Part shown: piece by piece, positions 51,660 to 61,085 of the stretch
How positions within the stretch are numbered: the stretch's first letter is position 1
How the letters are laid out: each line of letters starts with the position of its first letter
Source of the DNA: Streptomyces cacaoi
GTDB lineage: Bacteria > Actinomycetota > Actinomycetes > Streptomycetales > Streptomycetaceae
DNA: 64,000 nt
Reading direction: 5' to 3'
Assembly (NCBI RefSeq): GCF_006539165.1
Contig: NZ_BJMM01000017.1
Coordinates: 62,001-126,000 of the forward strand
Notes under the pieces: model-generated
Database searches by the model: none
What the model was told of the DNA's origin: nothing
The model's input: the letters and a program-made list of their open reading frames with translations, nothing else
Position numbers and translations under genes: made by a program

Positions 51660-52633
51660 GCCGGCCGTCCCCCCAACGTCTCCTCCAGGGGGGCGCGGCG
51701 GCCCCCGGGGCTGGTGATGGCGAGGAACGTCTCGTCCATCGTGGGCAGGCGCAGCCCCAGTTCGTCGAAGGCGACGCCCGCCTCGGCGAGGTGCTGCACG
51801 AGGGCCGACATCACCATCGGGTCGAGGAGCGGCACGGTCAGCCGGCCGCTGTCCTCGTCGCGGGCGGGTATGTGGCCGGTGAGGCCCAGCAGGATCTGCG
51901 CCACCGTGTCGACGTGCTCGCGCCGGGTGGGCCGCACCTGGAGGGTCTGCCCGCCGGCGCGGCGCTTCAGCTCGTCGGGCCTGCCCTCGGCGACGACGGT
52001 GCCGTGGTTGAAGACGGTGATGCGGTCCGCGAGCTGGTCGGCCTCCTCCAGGTACTGGGTGGTCAGCAGCACCGTGACGCCCTGCGCGACCAGGCCGCGC
52101 ACCGTGTCCCACACCTCGTTGCGGCTGTGCGGGTCCAGGCCGGTGGTCGGCTCGTCCAGGTAGAGCACCGAGGGCCGGCCGACGAGGCTGGCGGCGAGGT
52201 CGGCGCGGCGGCGCATACCGCCCGAGTACGTCTTGACGGGCCGTTCCATGGCGTCGGTCAGGCCGAAGTTGCCCAGCAGTTCCTTCGCGCGGGCCCGGGC
52301 CCGGCCCGACGACAGCTTCATCAGGCGGCCGATGAGCGCCAGGTTCTCCAGCGCGCTCAGCTCCTCGTCGAGCGCCGCGTACTGGCCGGTGAGGCCGATG
52401 GAGCGGCGGACCGTCACCGGGTCCTTCAGCAGGTCGTGGCCGCCCACCCGGGCGCGGCCCGCGTCGGGGGTGAGCAGCGTCGCCAGGATGCGGACCGCGG
52501 TGGTCTTTCCGGCTCCGTTCGGTCCGAGAACCCCGTGCACGGTGCCGGCGGGAACGGCCAGGTGGACGTCGCGCAGCGCCGTCGTGTCCTTGAACCGTTT
52601 CACCAGCCCCTCGGCCTCGATCGCTAGCGGCAT
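51656..52633 (-). CDS. DrrA-like ABC exporter ATPase
   Basis: 325 aa. Walker A GPNGAGKTT, Q-loop LTGQYAALDE, signature YSGGMRRR, Walker B VLYLDEPTTGLD, and the DrrA-type C-terminal extension (about 235-325, ending near RLPTMDETFLAI). Energises the ABC-2 permease. It starts 139 bp after the end of the trp/DAHP synthase operon on the same strand, so it may be part of one pathway locus and export its product. Confidence 0.92.
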   Translation of the reverse strand: MPLAIEAEGLVKRFKDTTALRDVHLAVPAGTVHGVLGPNGAGKTTAVRILATLLTPDAGRARVGGHDLLKDPVTVRRSIGLTGQYAALDEELSALENLALIGRLMKLSSGRARARAKELLGNFGLTDAMERPVKTYSGGMRRRADLAASLVGRPSVLYLDEPTTGLDPHSRNEVWDTVRGLVAQGVTVLLTTQYLEEADQLADRITVFNHGTVVAEGRPDELKRRAGGQTLQVRPTRREHVDTVAQILLGLTGHIPARDEDSGRLTVPLLDPMVMSALVQHLAEAGVAFDELGLRLPTMDETFLAITSPGGRRAPLEETLGGRPA

Positions 52634-52771
52634 GAGGGTCCCTTTCGGTGCTGTGAGTGGGCGGTCGGGATCGTGTCAAGGGGCCCCGTGGCGGAACAAG
52701 GAACTTCAGCCTGGGACGAATGACGCAGTTCGCGTCCCGGGCGGCGGACGGCCGCCCCGGGGCCCCGGGCG

Positions 52772-54178
52772 TCAGGCGCCGTGGTGTCCGCGCAGGAACT
52801 CGGCCACACGGAAGGCCAGTTCGATGGACTGGACGGCGTTCAGCCGCGGATCGCAGGCGGTCTCGTAGCGGCTGGAGAGCTGGTCGTCGAGGACCTCGGC
52901 GAGATCGCCGCCGAGGCACTCGGTGACGTCGTCGCCGGTCAACTCCAGATGGATACCGCCCGGGTGCGTGCCCTCCTGCCGGTGGACGGCGAAGAACTCG
53001 GCGACCTCGGCGGTGATGTCGGTCAGCCGCCGCGTCTTGTAGCCGCTCTCCGAGACGAAGGTGTTGCCGTGCATCGGGTCGCAGGCCCACACCGGCTCGT
53101 GCCCCGCGTCCCGCACGGCACGCAGCAGCGGCGGCAGCAGTTCGGCCGCCTTGCCCGCGCCGAGCCGGGCGATGAGCACCAGACGGCCCGGTGCGCGCTG
53201 CGGGTCGAGGCGCTCGCACAGCTCGCGCAGGTCCGCCGGGGTGGTGCCGGGGCCGACCTTGAGCCCCACCGGGTTGCCGATACCCGACAGCAGCTCGACG
53301 TGGGCGCCGTCCGGCTGGCGGGTGCGGTCGCCGATCCACACCATGTGCGCGCTGGTGTCGAACCAGGCGCGGCGCTGCTCGTCGAAGCGGGTGAGGGCCT
53401 GCTCGTAGTGCGGCAGCAGCGCCTCGTGCGAGGTGTAGAGCTGGATCTGGTGCAGCTCCGTCTGCGAGCGGACGTCGACACCGCAGGCGGCCATGAACTT
53501 CAGCGCCCAGGTGATCTCGTCGGCGGTCTTCTCGTAGCGGCGGCCCGCGGCGCTGCGGCGGACGAACTCCTGGTTCCAGGCGTGCGCCTGGTCGAGGTCG
53601 GCGAAGCCGCCGTGGGTGAGGGCGCGCAGCACGTTCACCGCTGCCGAGGAGTGGTGGTAGGCGCGCAGCAGCCGGTCGGCGTCCGGGCGGCGGGCCTCGG
53701 CGGTGAACTCCGGCGCGTTGACGATGTCCCCGCGGAAGGCGGGAAGTTCGACGCCGTCGACCGTCTCGGTGGGCTTGCTGCGCGGCTTGCCGAACTGGCC
53801 GCCGATCCGGCCGACCTTGACGACGGGCAGCCCCGCCCCGTACGTGAGCAGGATGGCGACCTGGAGGATGACGCGCAGCTTGCTGCGGACGCCGTCCTCC
53901 GTGCAGGAGCTGAAGCGCTCGGCGCAGTCCCCGGCCTGGAGCAGGAAGCCCCTGCCGCGGGCGACGTCGCCGAGGGCGCCGCGCAGCTCCATGATCTCGG
54001 CGGGCAGCACCAGCGGAGGCTGGAGCGCGAGGGTGTTCTCCACCCGGGCGAGCTGCTCGGGGTCGGGCCACTCGGGCTGCTGGGCCGCGGGGCGGGCGCG
54101 CCAGGAGCCGGGGCTCCAGGCGGTGGGCTCCGGGGTGCGGGCAGGGGCGTGAACCGTGGTGGGGTGTGTGCCGCTCAC
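52772..54178 (-). CDS. Class II 3-deoxy-7-phosphoheptulonate (DAHP) synthase
   Basis: 468 aa from GTG (GTGA overlap with trpC). Condenses phosphoenolpyruvate and erythrose 4-phosphate at the entry of the shikimate pathway. Class II features: LLQAGDCAERF, VGRIGGQFGKPRS, AFRGDIVNAPEFT, LTRFDEQRRAWFDTSAHMVWIGDRTRQ, ACDPMHGN, and GGIHLELTGDDVTECLGG. A pathway-specific copy joined to trp genes suggests precursor supply for a secondary metabolite. The order trpE-G-D-C-DAHPS is that of the CDA cluster of S. coelicolor. Confidence 0.94.
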   Translation of the reverse strand: MSGTHPTTVHAPARTPEPTAWSPGSWRARPAAQQPEWPDPEQLARVENTLALQPPLVLPAEIMELRGALGDVARGRGFLLQAGDCAERFSSCTEDGVRSKLRVILQVAILLTYGAGLPVVKVGRIGGQFGKPRSKPTETVDGVELPAFRGDIVNAPEFTAEARRPDADRLLRAYHHSSAAVNVLRALTHGGFADLDQAHAWNQEFVRRSAAGRRYEKTADEITWALKFMAACGVDVRSQTELHQIQLYTSHEALLPHYEQALTRFDEQRRAWFDTSAHMVWIGDRTRQPDGAHVELLSGIGNPVGLKVGPGTTPADLRELCERLDPQRAPGRLVLIARLGAGKAAELLPPLLRAVRDAGHEPVWACDPMHGNTFVSESGYKTRRLTDITAEVAEFFAVHRQEGTHPGGIHLELTGDDVTECLGGDLAEVLDDQLSSRYETACDPRLNAVQSIELAFRVAEFLRGHHGA

Positions 54179-54963
54179 CGTCGTCCTCTCAGTTCCTCGA
54201 TCGTGGCGGCGGGGTCAGCGGAGCGCATGAGCAGCTCCCCCACCAGGACAGCGTCGATTCCGGCTGCTTCCAGGGCGCGGGCGTCCTCGCCCGAGCCGAT
54301 GCCGCTCTCGCCGACGAGCACCCGGTCGCCGTCCACCCGGCCGCGCAGCCGTGCGGAGAGGGTGCGGTCGAGGGAGAAGTCCCGCAGGTCGCGGTGGTTG
54401 ACGCCGACGACGGCCGCGCCGGCCGCCAGGGCCGCTTCGGTCTCCTCGGCGTCGTGCACCTCCACCAGCGCCTGCATGCCCAACTCCTCGGCGTACTTGA
54501 GGAGTTCGGCAAGACGCTGCGGGTCGAGCGCGGCGACGATCAGCAGCAGCGCGTCCGCCCCCAGGGCACGGGCCTCCAGCACCTGGTACTCGTCGACGAC
54601 GAAGTCCTTGCGCAGCACGGGCAGCGGCGCCGCCGACCTGGCCACGGCCAGGTGCTCGGGCCGGCCGCCGAAGCCCTCCTCGTGGGTGAGGACGGACAGC
54701 GCCGCCGCGCCGCCGGCCGCGTAGGCGCGGGCGCGCTCCGCGGGCCGGTAGTCGTCGGTCAGCGGGCCCTTCGAGGGGCTCCGGGGCTTCATCTCGGCGA
54801 TGACGGACAGGCCCGGCGCGCGCAGCGCCGCGAAGAGGTCGCGGGGCGGCGGCGCGGCGGCGGCCCGCGCCTCCAGCTCCGCCTCGGGGCGTTCGGCACG
54901 GCGGCGCGCGGTCTGCGCCTCGGCCTGTGCGACGAGGGTGCGAAGGATGTCGGCGGTGCTCAT
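54175..54963 (-). CDS. trpC: Indole-3-glycerol phosphate synthase
   Basis: 262 aa, ATGA overlap with trpD. TIM-barrel motifs: AEMKPRSPSKG (K and SPS of the catalytic loop), VLRKDFVVDEYQ, VGVNHRDL, LVGESGI. Converts CdRP to indole-3-glycerol phosphate. No trpA or trpB lies nearby, so the last steps to tryptophan would use the housekeeping enzymes. Confidence 0.95.
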   Translation of the reverse strand: MSTADILRTLVAQAEAQTARRRAERPEAELEARAAAAPPPRDLFAALRAPGLSVIAEMKPRSPSKGPLTDDYRPAERARAYAAGGAAALSVLTHEEGFGGRPEHLAVARSAAPLPVLRKDFVVDEYQVLEARALGADALLLIVAALDPQRLAELLKYAEELGMQALVEVHDAEETEAALAAGAAVVGVNHRDLRDFSLDRTLSARLRGRVDGDRVLVGESGIGSGEDARALEAAGIDAVLVGELLMRSADPAATIEELRGRR

Positions 54964-56033
54964 GCGGGAACCTCCGTGCGGGCCGCTTCCTGCCAGGACG
55001 TCTTCGACCAGCGCTCCAGCAGCGCACCGGCCGCGCCGTCGTCGAGCGCGGCGGCGGCCAGCCCGAGCGCCTCGGGCCAGTCGCCGGCCGCGTCGGCCAC
55101 CCGGAGCGCCGCCGCCGCGTTCAGCAGCACGATGTCCCGGGCCGGGCCCGTCCCGCCGTCCAGCAGGCGGCGGATGACGGCGGCGTTCACCGCGCGGTCG
55201 CCGCCCGCCAGATCGGCGGGGGTGGCCGGGCGCAGCCCGGTGGAGGCCGGGTCGAAGCGGTGGGTGGTGCACTCGCCGTCGCGCAGCTCGGCGACGAGCG
55301 CGGGCGCCGTGGTGCTCAGTTCGTCCATGCCGTCCTCGCTGTGGAAGACCATGGCGCGCCGCACCCCGAGCCGGTCCAGCACCCGTGTCATCGGCTCGAC
55401 GAGTTCCGGATCGGGCACGCCGAGGGTGCGCAGCCGGGCGCCGGAGGGGTTGCACAGCGGGCCGAGCAGGTTGAAGACGGTGCGCACGCCCAGTTCGCGG
55501 CGCGGCCCGGCCGTGTGCCTGAACGCCGGGTGGAAGACCGGTGCGAACAGGAAGGTGATGCCGGCGGTGCGCAGGCAGGCGGCGGCCTGCGCGGGCCCCA
55601 GGTCGATGCGGACGCCCAGCTCTTCGAGGACGTCGGCGCTGCCGCAGGACGAGGAGGCGCTGCGGTTGCCGTGCTTGGCGACGGGCACGCCGCAGGCGGC
55701 GGCGACGATCGCGGACGCCGTGGAGATGTTGAAGGTGTTCAGGCCGTCGCCGCCGGTGCCGCAGGTGTCCAGCAGATCGGGCCCGTCGGCGCCGCCGGTA
55801 CCGTCCGCGCTCGCGGTGTCCGCGGGGCGCAGCGGTACCGGTGTGGCGAACTCCTGGGCCGCCAGGGCCATTCCGGCCAGGTCGTCGGCGGTGACGCCGC
55901 GCACCGTCACGGCGAGCGCGAACCCGGCGATCTGTGCGCCGGTCGCGTCCCCGCGCATGATGACGCGCATCGCGGCCGCCGCCTCGTCCTGCGTGAGCGG
56001 GCGCCGCACCACGGTCTTGAGCAGGTCAATCAT
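54960..56033 (-). CDS. trpD: Anthranilate phosphoribosyltransferase
   Basis: 357 aa. PRPP-binding GTGGDGLNTFNIST, KHGNRSASSSCGSADVLEELG, and LGPLCNP mark the class. Transfers phosphoribose from PRPP to anthranilate. Its start overlaps the end of trpG by 8 bp. The presence of trpD and trpC shows that the operon is meant for the tryptophan branch, not only for anthranilate. Confidence 0.95.
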   Translation of the reverse strand: MIDLLKTVVRRPLTQDEAAAAMRVIMRGDATGAQIAGFALAVTVRGVTADDLAGMALAAQEFATPVPLRPADTASADGTGGADGPDLLDTCGTGGDGLNTFNISTASAIVAAACGVPVAKHGNRSASSSCGSADVLEELGVRIDLGPAQAAACLRTAGITFLFAPVFHPAFRHTAGPRRELGVRTVFNLLGPLCNPSGARLRTLGVPDPELVEPMTRVLDRLGVRRAMVFHSEDGMDELSTTAPALVAELRDGECTTHRFDPASTGLRPATPADLAGGDRAVNAAVIRRLLDGGTGPARDIVLLNAAAALRVADAAGDWPEALGLAAAALDDGAAGALLERWSKTSWQEAARTEVPA

Positions 56034-56619
56034 CGCCGCACTCCAGGAAGTTCGCGATCAGCTGCTTGCCCTCGGGGCTGAAGACCGACTCCGGGTGGAA
56101 CTGCACGCCGAACGTGGGGTGTTCGCGGTGCCGCAGCGCCATCAGGGTGCCGTCGTCCGCGTGCGCCGCCGGCACCAGCTCGGCGGGCAGCCGGTCCTCG
56201 GCGACGGTCAGCGAGTGGTAGCGGGTGGCGGTGAACGGGTCGGGCAGCCCGGCGAGGATCCCGCCGCCGTCGTGGTGCACGGCGGACGTCTTGCCGTGCA
56301 TGGGCGCGGTGCGCACCACCTCTCCCCCGTAGGCGGCGGCGATGCACTGGTGTCCCAGGCACACCCCCAGCACCGGCATATGGCCGCTCAGCTCGCGCAC
56401 CGCCTCGGTGCTGACGCCCGCCTCGGCGGGTGTGCACGGCCCGGGCGAGATCACCAGCGCGTCGTAGGCGGCCAGTTCGGCGCAGCTGACGGCGTCGTTG
56501 CGGAAGACCGTGGGCGCGCCGCCGGCCTCGCCGAGGTGGTGCACCAGGTTGTAGGTGAAGGAGTCGTAGTTGTCGACGACCGCGACGCGGGGCCGGAAGC
56601 AGGCGGTGAAGGGGCTCAT
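56026..56619 (-). CDS. trpG: Anthranilate synthase glutamine amidotransferase subunit
   Basis: 197 aa. Class I amidotransferase: ISPGPCTPAEAG, nucleophile Cys in LGVCLGHQCIAAAYGG, and the catalytic His-Glu pair in FHPESVFSPEG. Supplies ammonia to TrpE. ATGA overlap with trpE. Confidence 0.95.
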   Translation of the reverse strand: MSPFTACFRPRVAVVDNYDSFTYNLVHHLGEAGGAPTVFRNDAVSCAELAAYDALVISPGPCTPAEAGVSTEAVRELSGHMPVLGVCLGHQCIAAAYGGEVVRTAPMHGKTSAVHHDGGGILAGLPDPFTATRYHSLTVAEDRLPAELVPAAHADDGTLMALRHREHPTFGVQFHPESVFSPEGKQLIANFLECGDD

Positions 56620-58388
56620 GCCTGTGCCTCCGCCCGGTGGACGGCGGTGATCATCGCGCCGGCCTTGTGCAGCGTCTCGCGGTACTCGGCCTCCGGGTCG
56701 GAGTCCGCGACGACGCCCGCGCCGGCCTGGAGGTGCACCTGCCCGTCGGCGACGACCATGGTGCGCAGCCCGATCGCGAAGTCCGCGGGCCCGTCGAAGC
56801 CCGCGCAGCCGATCGCACCGCCGTAGACGCCGCGCTGCTGCGGTTCCAGCTCGGCGATGATCTCCATGGCGCGGATCTTCGGAGCGCCGGACAGGGTGCC
56901 GGCGGGGAACGCCGAGCGCAGCGCGTCCATCGCCGTGCGGCCCTCGGCCAGCCGGCCCGAGACGGTGGAGGACAGGTGCATCACATGGGAGAAGCGCTCC
57001 ACCTTCATCAGCTGCTCCACCTCGACCGAGCCGGTCTCGGTGACCCGGCCGATGTCGTTGCGCCCCAGGTCGACGAGCATGACGTGCTCGGCACGTTCCT
57101 TGTCGTCGGCGAGGAGTTCGCGCTCCAGCCGCGCGTCCTGCTCCGGGTCGGGGTGCCGCGGCCGGGTGCCCGCCAGCGGACGGGTCTCCACCCGGCCGCC
57201 CTCGGTGCGCACCAGCAGCTCGGGCGAGGCGCCGATGATGTGCCGCCCGCCGCCCAGGCTCAGGTGGTACATGTACGGCGACGGGTTGGTCGCCCGCAGA
57301 TGCCGGTACAGGTCCTGCGGCCGGGCGGCCAGCGGCCTGCTGAACCGCTGGCTGAGGACGATCTGGAAGGCGTCGCCCGCCGCGATGTACTCGCGGGCCC
57401 GCTCCACCTTCGCGCAGAACTCCTCCCGGGTCATGTTCGGTGTCCAGCCCTCGGGGAGGGTGCCGGCCGTCGTGCCGGCGCGCTCCAGCGGCAGCCCGGT
57501 GAACCCGGACGGCCGGGCGGCACGCAGCCGTTCGCCGAGCAGCGCGAGCCGCTCCAGCGCCGCGTCGTACCTCTCCTGCGCGGGCCGGTGCAGGGTGACG
57601 AGCTGCACCCGGCGGGTCGCGTGGTCGAAGACGACGAGGTCGTCGACGGCGAGGAACGCCGACTCCGGCAGCCCGGGGCGCTCCGGCGTGCCCGCGGCAC
57701 CGGGGAAGACCCCGTCGGCGACGGGCAGCCGCTCGAAGTGCCGGACCGCCTCGTAGCCGACGTAGCCGACGACGCCGCCGTGGAACGGGGGCAGCCCGTG
57801 CACCGGCGCCTCGTCGGCGGCCAGATAGGGCTCCAGCGCGGCGAGCGGGTCACTGTCCGGCATCCCCAGCGGCTCGGGACGGTGCCCGACGTAGGAGTAG
57901 CGGGCCACGCCGCCGGAGACGGGCACCGACTCCAGCAGGAAGCCCGGCCCGTCGTCGCCGCACAGCTGCGCGAAGGCGGTGACCGGGCCGAGCGTGTCGT
58001 CCAGGAACTCCTGGTAGACGGGGACGATGTCGTAACGGCGGGCCAGGGAAGCGGCGGTGGCGCGGTCGGGCACGGTCAGATGCTCGGCGGTCGGCACGGA
58101 CGCGGAGGCGGCCCCGGAGCCGGAGCCGGATGGGGCACGGGAGCCTTGGCCGGACGCGGCGTCGGAGCCGGAGGCGGCGCCGAAGCCGGGGCCCTGGCCG
58201 GACGCGGTGCCGGAGCCGGGTCCGGAGCCCGGGCCGGACGCGGCGTGCGGGCCCGGTTCTTCGGCCGGTGTGCGGGGCATCGTGTCCGGGGTGTCCGGGG
58301 TGCCCGGGGTGTCCGGGGTGCCGGGGGCGCCGGGGCGCTCGGGCCCGGCCGGCGGCCGCCCGACGTCGTCGGAGGTTCGGTGGGTCAT
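56616..58388 (-). CDS. trpE: Anthranilate synthase component I with low-complexity N-terminal extension
   Basis: 590 aa. Residues about 100-590 are a standard chorismate-using TrpE: GDAFQIVLSQRFSRP, RPLAGTRPRHP, HVMLVDLGRNDIGRV, GTLSGAPKIRAMEII. The Trp feedback element LLES-x10-S is present (L151-S154 and S165), so feedback inhibition is probably kept. Residues about 10-97 are Pro/Gly/Ser/Ala repeats (PGTPDT, SGQGPGFGAASG), absent from ordinary TrpE; the start is still preferred because of its GAGGAAGG ribosome-binding site, but a start close to residue 100 cannot be excluded. First gene of a five-gene coupled operon. Confidence 0.9.
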   Translation of the reverse strand: MTHRTSDDVGRPPAGPERPGAPGTPDTPGTPDTPDTMPRTPAEEPGPHAASGPGSGPGSGTASGQGPGFGAASGSDAASGQGSRAPSGSGSGAASASVPTAEHLTVPDRATAASLARRYDIVPVYQEFLDDTLGPVTAFAQLCGDDGPGFLLESVPVSGGVARYSYVGHRPEPLGMPDSDPLAALEPYLAADEAPVHGLPPFHGGVVGYVGYEAVRHFERLPVADGVFPGAAGTPERPGLPESAFLAVDDLVVFDHATRRVQLVTLHRPAQERYDAALERLALLGERLRAARPSGFTGLPLERAGTTAGTLPEGWTPNMTREEFCAKVERAREYIAAGDAFQIVLSQRFSRPLAARPQDLYRHLRATNPSPYMYHLSLGGGRHIIGASPELLVRTEGGRVETRPLAGTRPRHPDPEQDARLERELLADDKERAEHVMLVDLGRNDIGRVTETGSVEVEQLMKVERFSHVMHLSSTVSGRLAEGRTAMDALRSAFPAGTLSGAPKIRAMEIIAELEPQQRGVYGGAIGCAGFDGPADFAIGLRTMVVADGQVHLQAGAGVVADSDPEAEYRETLHKAGAMITAVHRAEAQA

Positions 58389-59275
58389 GTTGCCTTCCTC
58401 GGCGGACCGGCACGGGCGGCCGGGCGGTCGGACCCGCGGCCGGCGCGTGCCGTACGGACACGTGCGGCGCACGGCCGGTGCGGGCAGTGCAGGCGGTGCG
58501 AGCGGACGGGCGCGCCCCGGTGCGGCGCGGCGGCCCGGTACCCCACCCGGTGCCCCGCGCGGTTCCGTGGCCCGGTGGCCCGGTGCCGACGCGGGCGCTG
58601 TCGCGGTGCTGGTGCGGTTGCTGCTGGAGAGTGCGGTTGCTGCGGTGGTGCCGCCCGGGGCCGTGGTGCGGTGCTGAGCTGCTGCTGCACGGGAAGGACC
58701 GGCGTCCGGGCGGACCGCCGGGGACGACGGCTCGGCTGCCGTTCGGGGGTGGCGCCGCCGTCCTGCCGTCGGACGCTAAGCGGGCGCGTCCACCAGGCGC
58801 CATGACTTTCAGTTGCGGCCGAAACACGGCGCTGACCGGTGCGAACGGCCTCTCGGCCACCGCGGGGATCAGTTCAACGGCCTTGTAACAGGCCCGCGTT
58901 GACGTCCGGCCGCCGGGCCCGCGCGAGGAGCGTGCGCGGCGCACGGCCGCTCCGGTGCTCCGGGCCGCGCTCCGGCAGCCCTCCACCACACCTCCCGCAC
59001 GCCTCCACCGCACCTCCCGCGCACCTCAACGCGCTGCGCGGACGCCCCGGATGCCTCCGGGCGCCGTCGACGACGCCCCGCGCGCCCCCACGGAGCCGTG
59101 CATTCCACAGGGTTCCGGCATGAATTCCTCACGGACAACCGGCGGAGGAATTCACAGTTCCGGACCCGAAAGATTCACATTGCCAACATTGAAGCCGCTG
59201 CTTAAGGTTGTTGACGCTGCACGGGGAGGAGGTGCATGTACACCTACGTAATGCATTTCCAGCTAGGGGGAAAAC
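58389..59275. promoter_or_regulatory. Divergent control region of the trp operon and gntA-like gene
   Basis: 887 bp with genes leaving on both sides. I looked for a Trp-codon-rich leader peptide before trpE and found none. The right end (about 59125-59275) is AT-richer and holds a plausible TTGACG -35-like element near 59210. A short out-of-frame ORF with a strong GGAGGAGG ribosome-binding site begins at 59236 and overlaps the oxygenase gene; it may be a leader. Confidence 0.4.
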
Positions 59276-59959
59276 ATGTCGAGCCCGGACCGCGGGCCTC
59301 TGGAGAACTGGATAACGGGGGACACTTTCTCGTGCCTGGCCGCAAAGGCCGCGGTACGCAGGAAAACGCTGAAGCGTGTCGCGCTCGGCACCATGGGAAA
59401 CGCGGCGACCACGGCCGAACTGCACACGGCCGTCACCGAATTCGTCGCCCGGGACCTGTCCCCCACGGAGAACTTCGCGTCCCTCGTCGTCACCTTCGAG
59501 GGGCCGCACGGCATCGACGAGGAAGCGTTCGAGGCGCTGCTGTGGCAGCAGCTGAACGCTCTGCATGACCTCGACGTGGCGCGCGGACACGCCTGGGCCC
59601 AGGGTGTCGAGAGCGACCCGGAATCACCGCACTTCGCCTTCAGCGTCGCCGGCCACCCGTTCTTCGTGGTCGGAATGCACGCCGACGCGTCCCGGATCTC
59701 GCGGCGCTATCCGCAGCCGGCCCTCGCCTTCAACTCGCACCACCAGTTCGACCGCCTGAAGCGCAGCGGCGTCTACTACGGCCTGCAACGGCGCATCCGC
59801 GAGCGCGAGGAACGGCTCCAGCAGTCGATCAATCCCAATCTGGCCGAGTTCGGCGACGCCTCCGAAGCGCGCCAGTACTCCGGCTCCACCACGGACGCCG
59901 GGTGGCGCTGCCCGTTCCACCCGCGACCTCGGACGACAGGCGCCGGTTCGCCGCACTGA
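59276..59959 (+). CDS. GntA-like heme-dependent N-oxygenase (YqcI/YcgG family)
   Basis: 227 aa; ATG with GGGGGAAAAC upstream. Family signatures: PFFVVGMHADASRISRRYPQPALAFN split as PFFVVGMHADASR (128-140) and PALAFNSHHQF (148-158), and a C-terminal RCPFHP (211-216). The characterised member GntA hydroxylates a guanidine nitrogen in guanitoxin biosynthesis; other members act on nitrogen of amino acids and amines. Divergent from the trp operon and followed by an ArsR-type regulator, it is a candidate tailoring enzyme for a nitrogen-containing product. Confidence 0.8.
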   Translation: MSSPDRGPLENWITGDTFSCLAAKAAVRRKTLKRVALGTMGNAATTAELHTAVTEFVARDLSPTENFASLVVTFEGPHGIDEEAFEALLWQQLNALHDLDVARGHAWAQGVESDPESPHFAFSVAGHPFFVVGMHADASRISRRYPQPALAFNSHHQFDRLKRSGVYYGLQRRIREREERLQQSINPNLAEFGDASEARQYSGSTTDAGWRCPFHPRPRTTGAGSPH

Positions 59960-60095
59960 ACCGGCACCACGGCCGCGCCGGCCCCCTCCGGCACGGCGGC
60001 AGCGTCCGGCCCGCCCCCTCCCCCGTGCAGCAACAGTTCAGCAAGACGAACGAGCAACGAGCGAGCATTACATTCACGGGGAGTGTGCATTCGCT

Positions 60096-61037
60096 ATGCA
60101 TCGCGTGCACTTTACTGGCCAGGACCTGGCGCGCACGGTGGTAAGGGTTCCCGAACAACCGCTCTCGGAAACCCTGTTCGCGCTGGAACTCCTGGCCCGC
60201 AACGGCGGGGGAGAGAAATTCGACTCCTGGCGGCAGCGGACGACGAACCGGCTCAGCCGGCGCGCCCGGAGCCTGCTGACACTGGCCCGCACGATACGTC
60301 CGGTTCCCGATCTCCTGCACATGGTCGAGAGCCCCGCCGGTGCGCATTCCGCACCCGGGAAGGGAATTCGTCCGCTGGACAGCAGGCGGCAGAACATCGC
60401 CGGAATGCTGGAGGAATTCCACAAGGTCGCCATCGCGCCCTACTGGGAGCGGATACACGCCTGTCTGGAGGCGGACTGCGCCGCCCGTGGCCGCCGCGTC
60501 CTCAGCGGCGGCATCGAGGCGCTGCTCTCCACGCTGCACCCCTCGGTGCGCTGGCGCTCCGGCGTCCTGGAGATCCCCGGGCACCGGCGCTACGACGTCT
60601 CACCGCAGGGCACCGGGCTGCTGCTCGCCCCTTCGCTGTTCCTCGTCGACGGTCCCGTGCTCATCGCCGGAGCCGACGAGAACCGTCCGCCCGTGCTCGC
60701 CTACCCGGTCGCCGTCGACCCGGCGTCCTCGCCGCTGTCCTCGGTGCTGGTCCCGCGCAGCGGTGCCGACTCGCTCGGCCCGCTCGTCGGACGCACCCGG
60801 GCGGCCATCATGAAGAGCCTCACCGACGCGTGCACCACCACCGAACTCGGCCGCCGCATCGGTATCTCCGCCGCCTCCGCCAGCCAGCACACCAACGTCC
60901 TGCGCAGCGCCGGGCTCATCACCACCCAGCGGCGGCTCAACACCGCACTGCACTCGCTGACCCCGCTGGGCGCCGCCCTGCTCGACGGCCACCAGCGCCC
61001 GCACATCCCCCACCTCCAGCTGACCGCCACGAGCTGA
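60096..61037 (+). CDS. ArsR-type winged-helix regulator with large N-terminal domain
   Basis: 313 aa. The DNA-binding domain is at the C-terminus (about 238-305): GRTRAAIMKSLTDACTTTEL, GRRIGISAASASQHTNVLRSAGL. The N-terminal 230 residues include LSGGIEALLSTLHPSVRW and GLLLAPSLFLVDGPV, the architecture of Streptomyces ArsR-like regulators that sense an unknown ligand. Located 136 bp after the GntA-like gene on the same strand; likely regulator of this locus. Confidence 0.85.
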   Translation: MHRVHFTGQDLARTVVRVPEQPLSETLFALELLARNGGGEKFDSWRQRTTNRLSRRARSLLTLARTIRPVPDLLHMVESPAGAHSAPGKGIRPLDSRRQNIAGMLEEFHKVAIAPYWERIHACLEADCAARGRRVLSGGIEALLSTLHPSVRWRSGVLEIPGHRRYDVSPQGTGLLLAPSLFLVDGPVLIAGADENRPPVLAYPVAVDPASSPLSSVLVPRSGADSLGPLVGRTRAAIMKSLTDACTTTELGRRIGISAASASQHTNVLRSAGLITTQRRLNTALHSLTPLGAALLDGHQRPHIPHLQLTATS

Positions 61038-61085
61038 GGGGTCCGGCGCCGGGCGTCCGTCCTCCGGGCGTCCGTCCGCCGGGTC

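Noticed and set aside
50805..54071. Minus-strand open frame of 1088 codons covering ABC and DAHP synthase genes
   Set aside because: Only its last 284 codons are a real gene (the permease). The rest is Arg/Pro-rich shadow of the ATPase and DAHP synthase in other frames.
58389..58880. Trp attenuator leader peptide before trpE
   Set aside because: No short frame with consecutive Trp codons and a ribosome-binding site was found on the minus strand.
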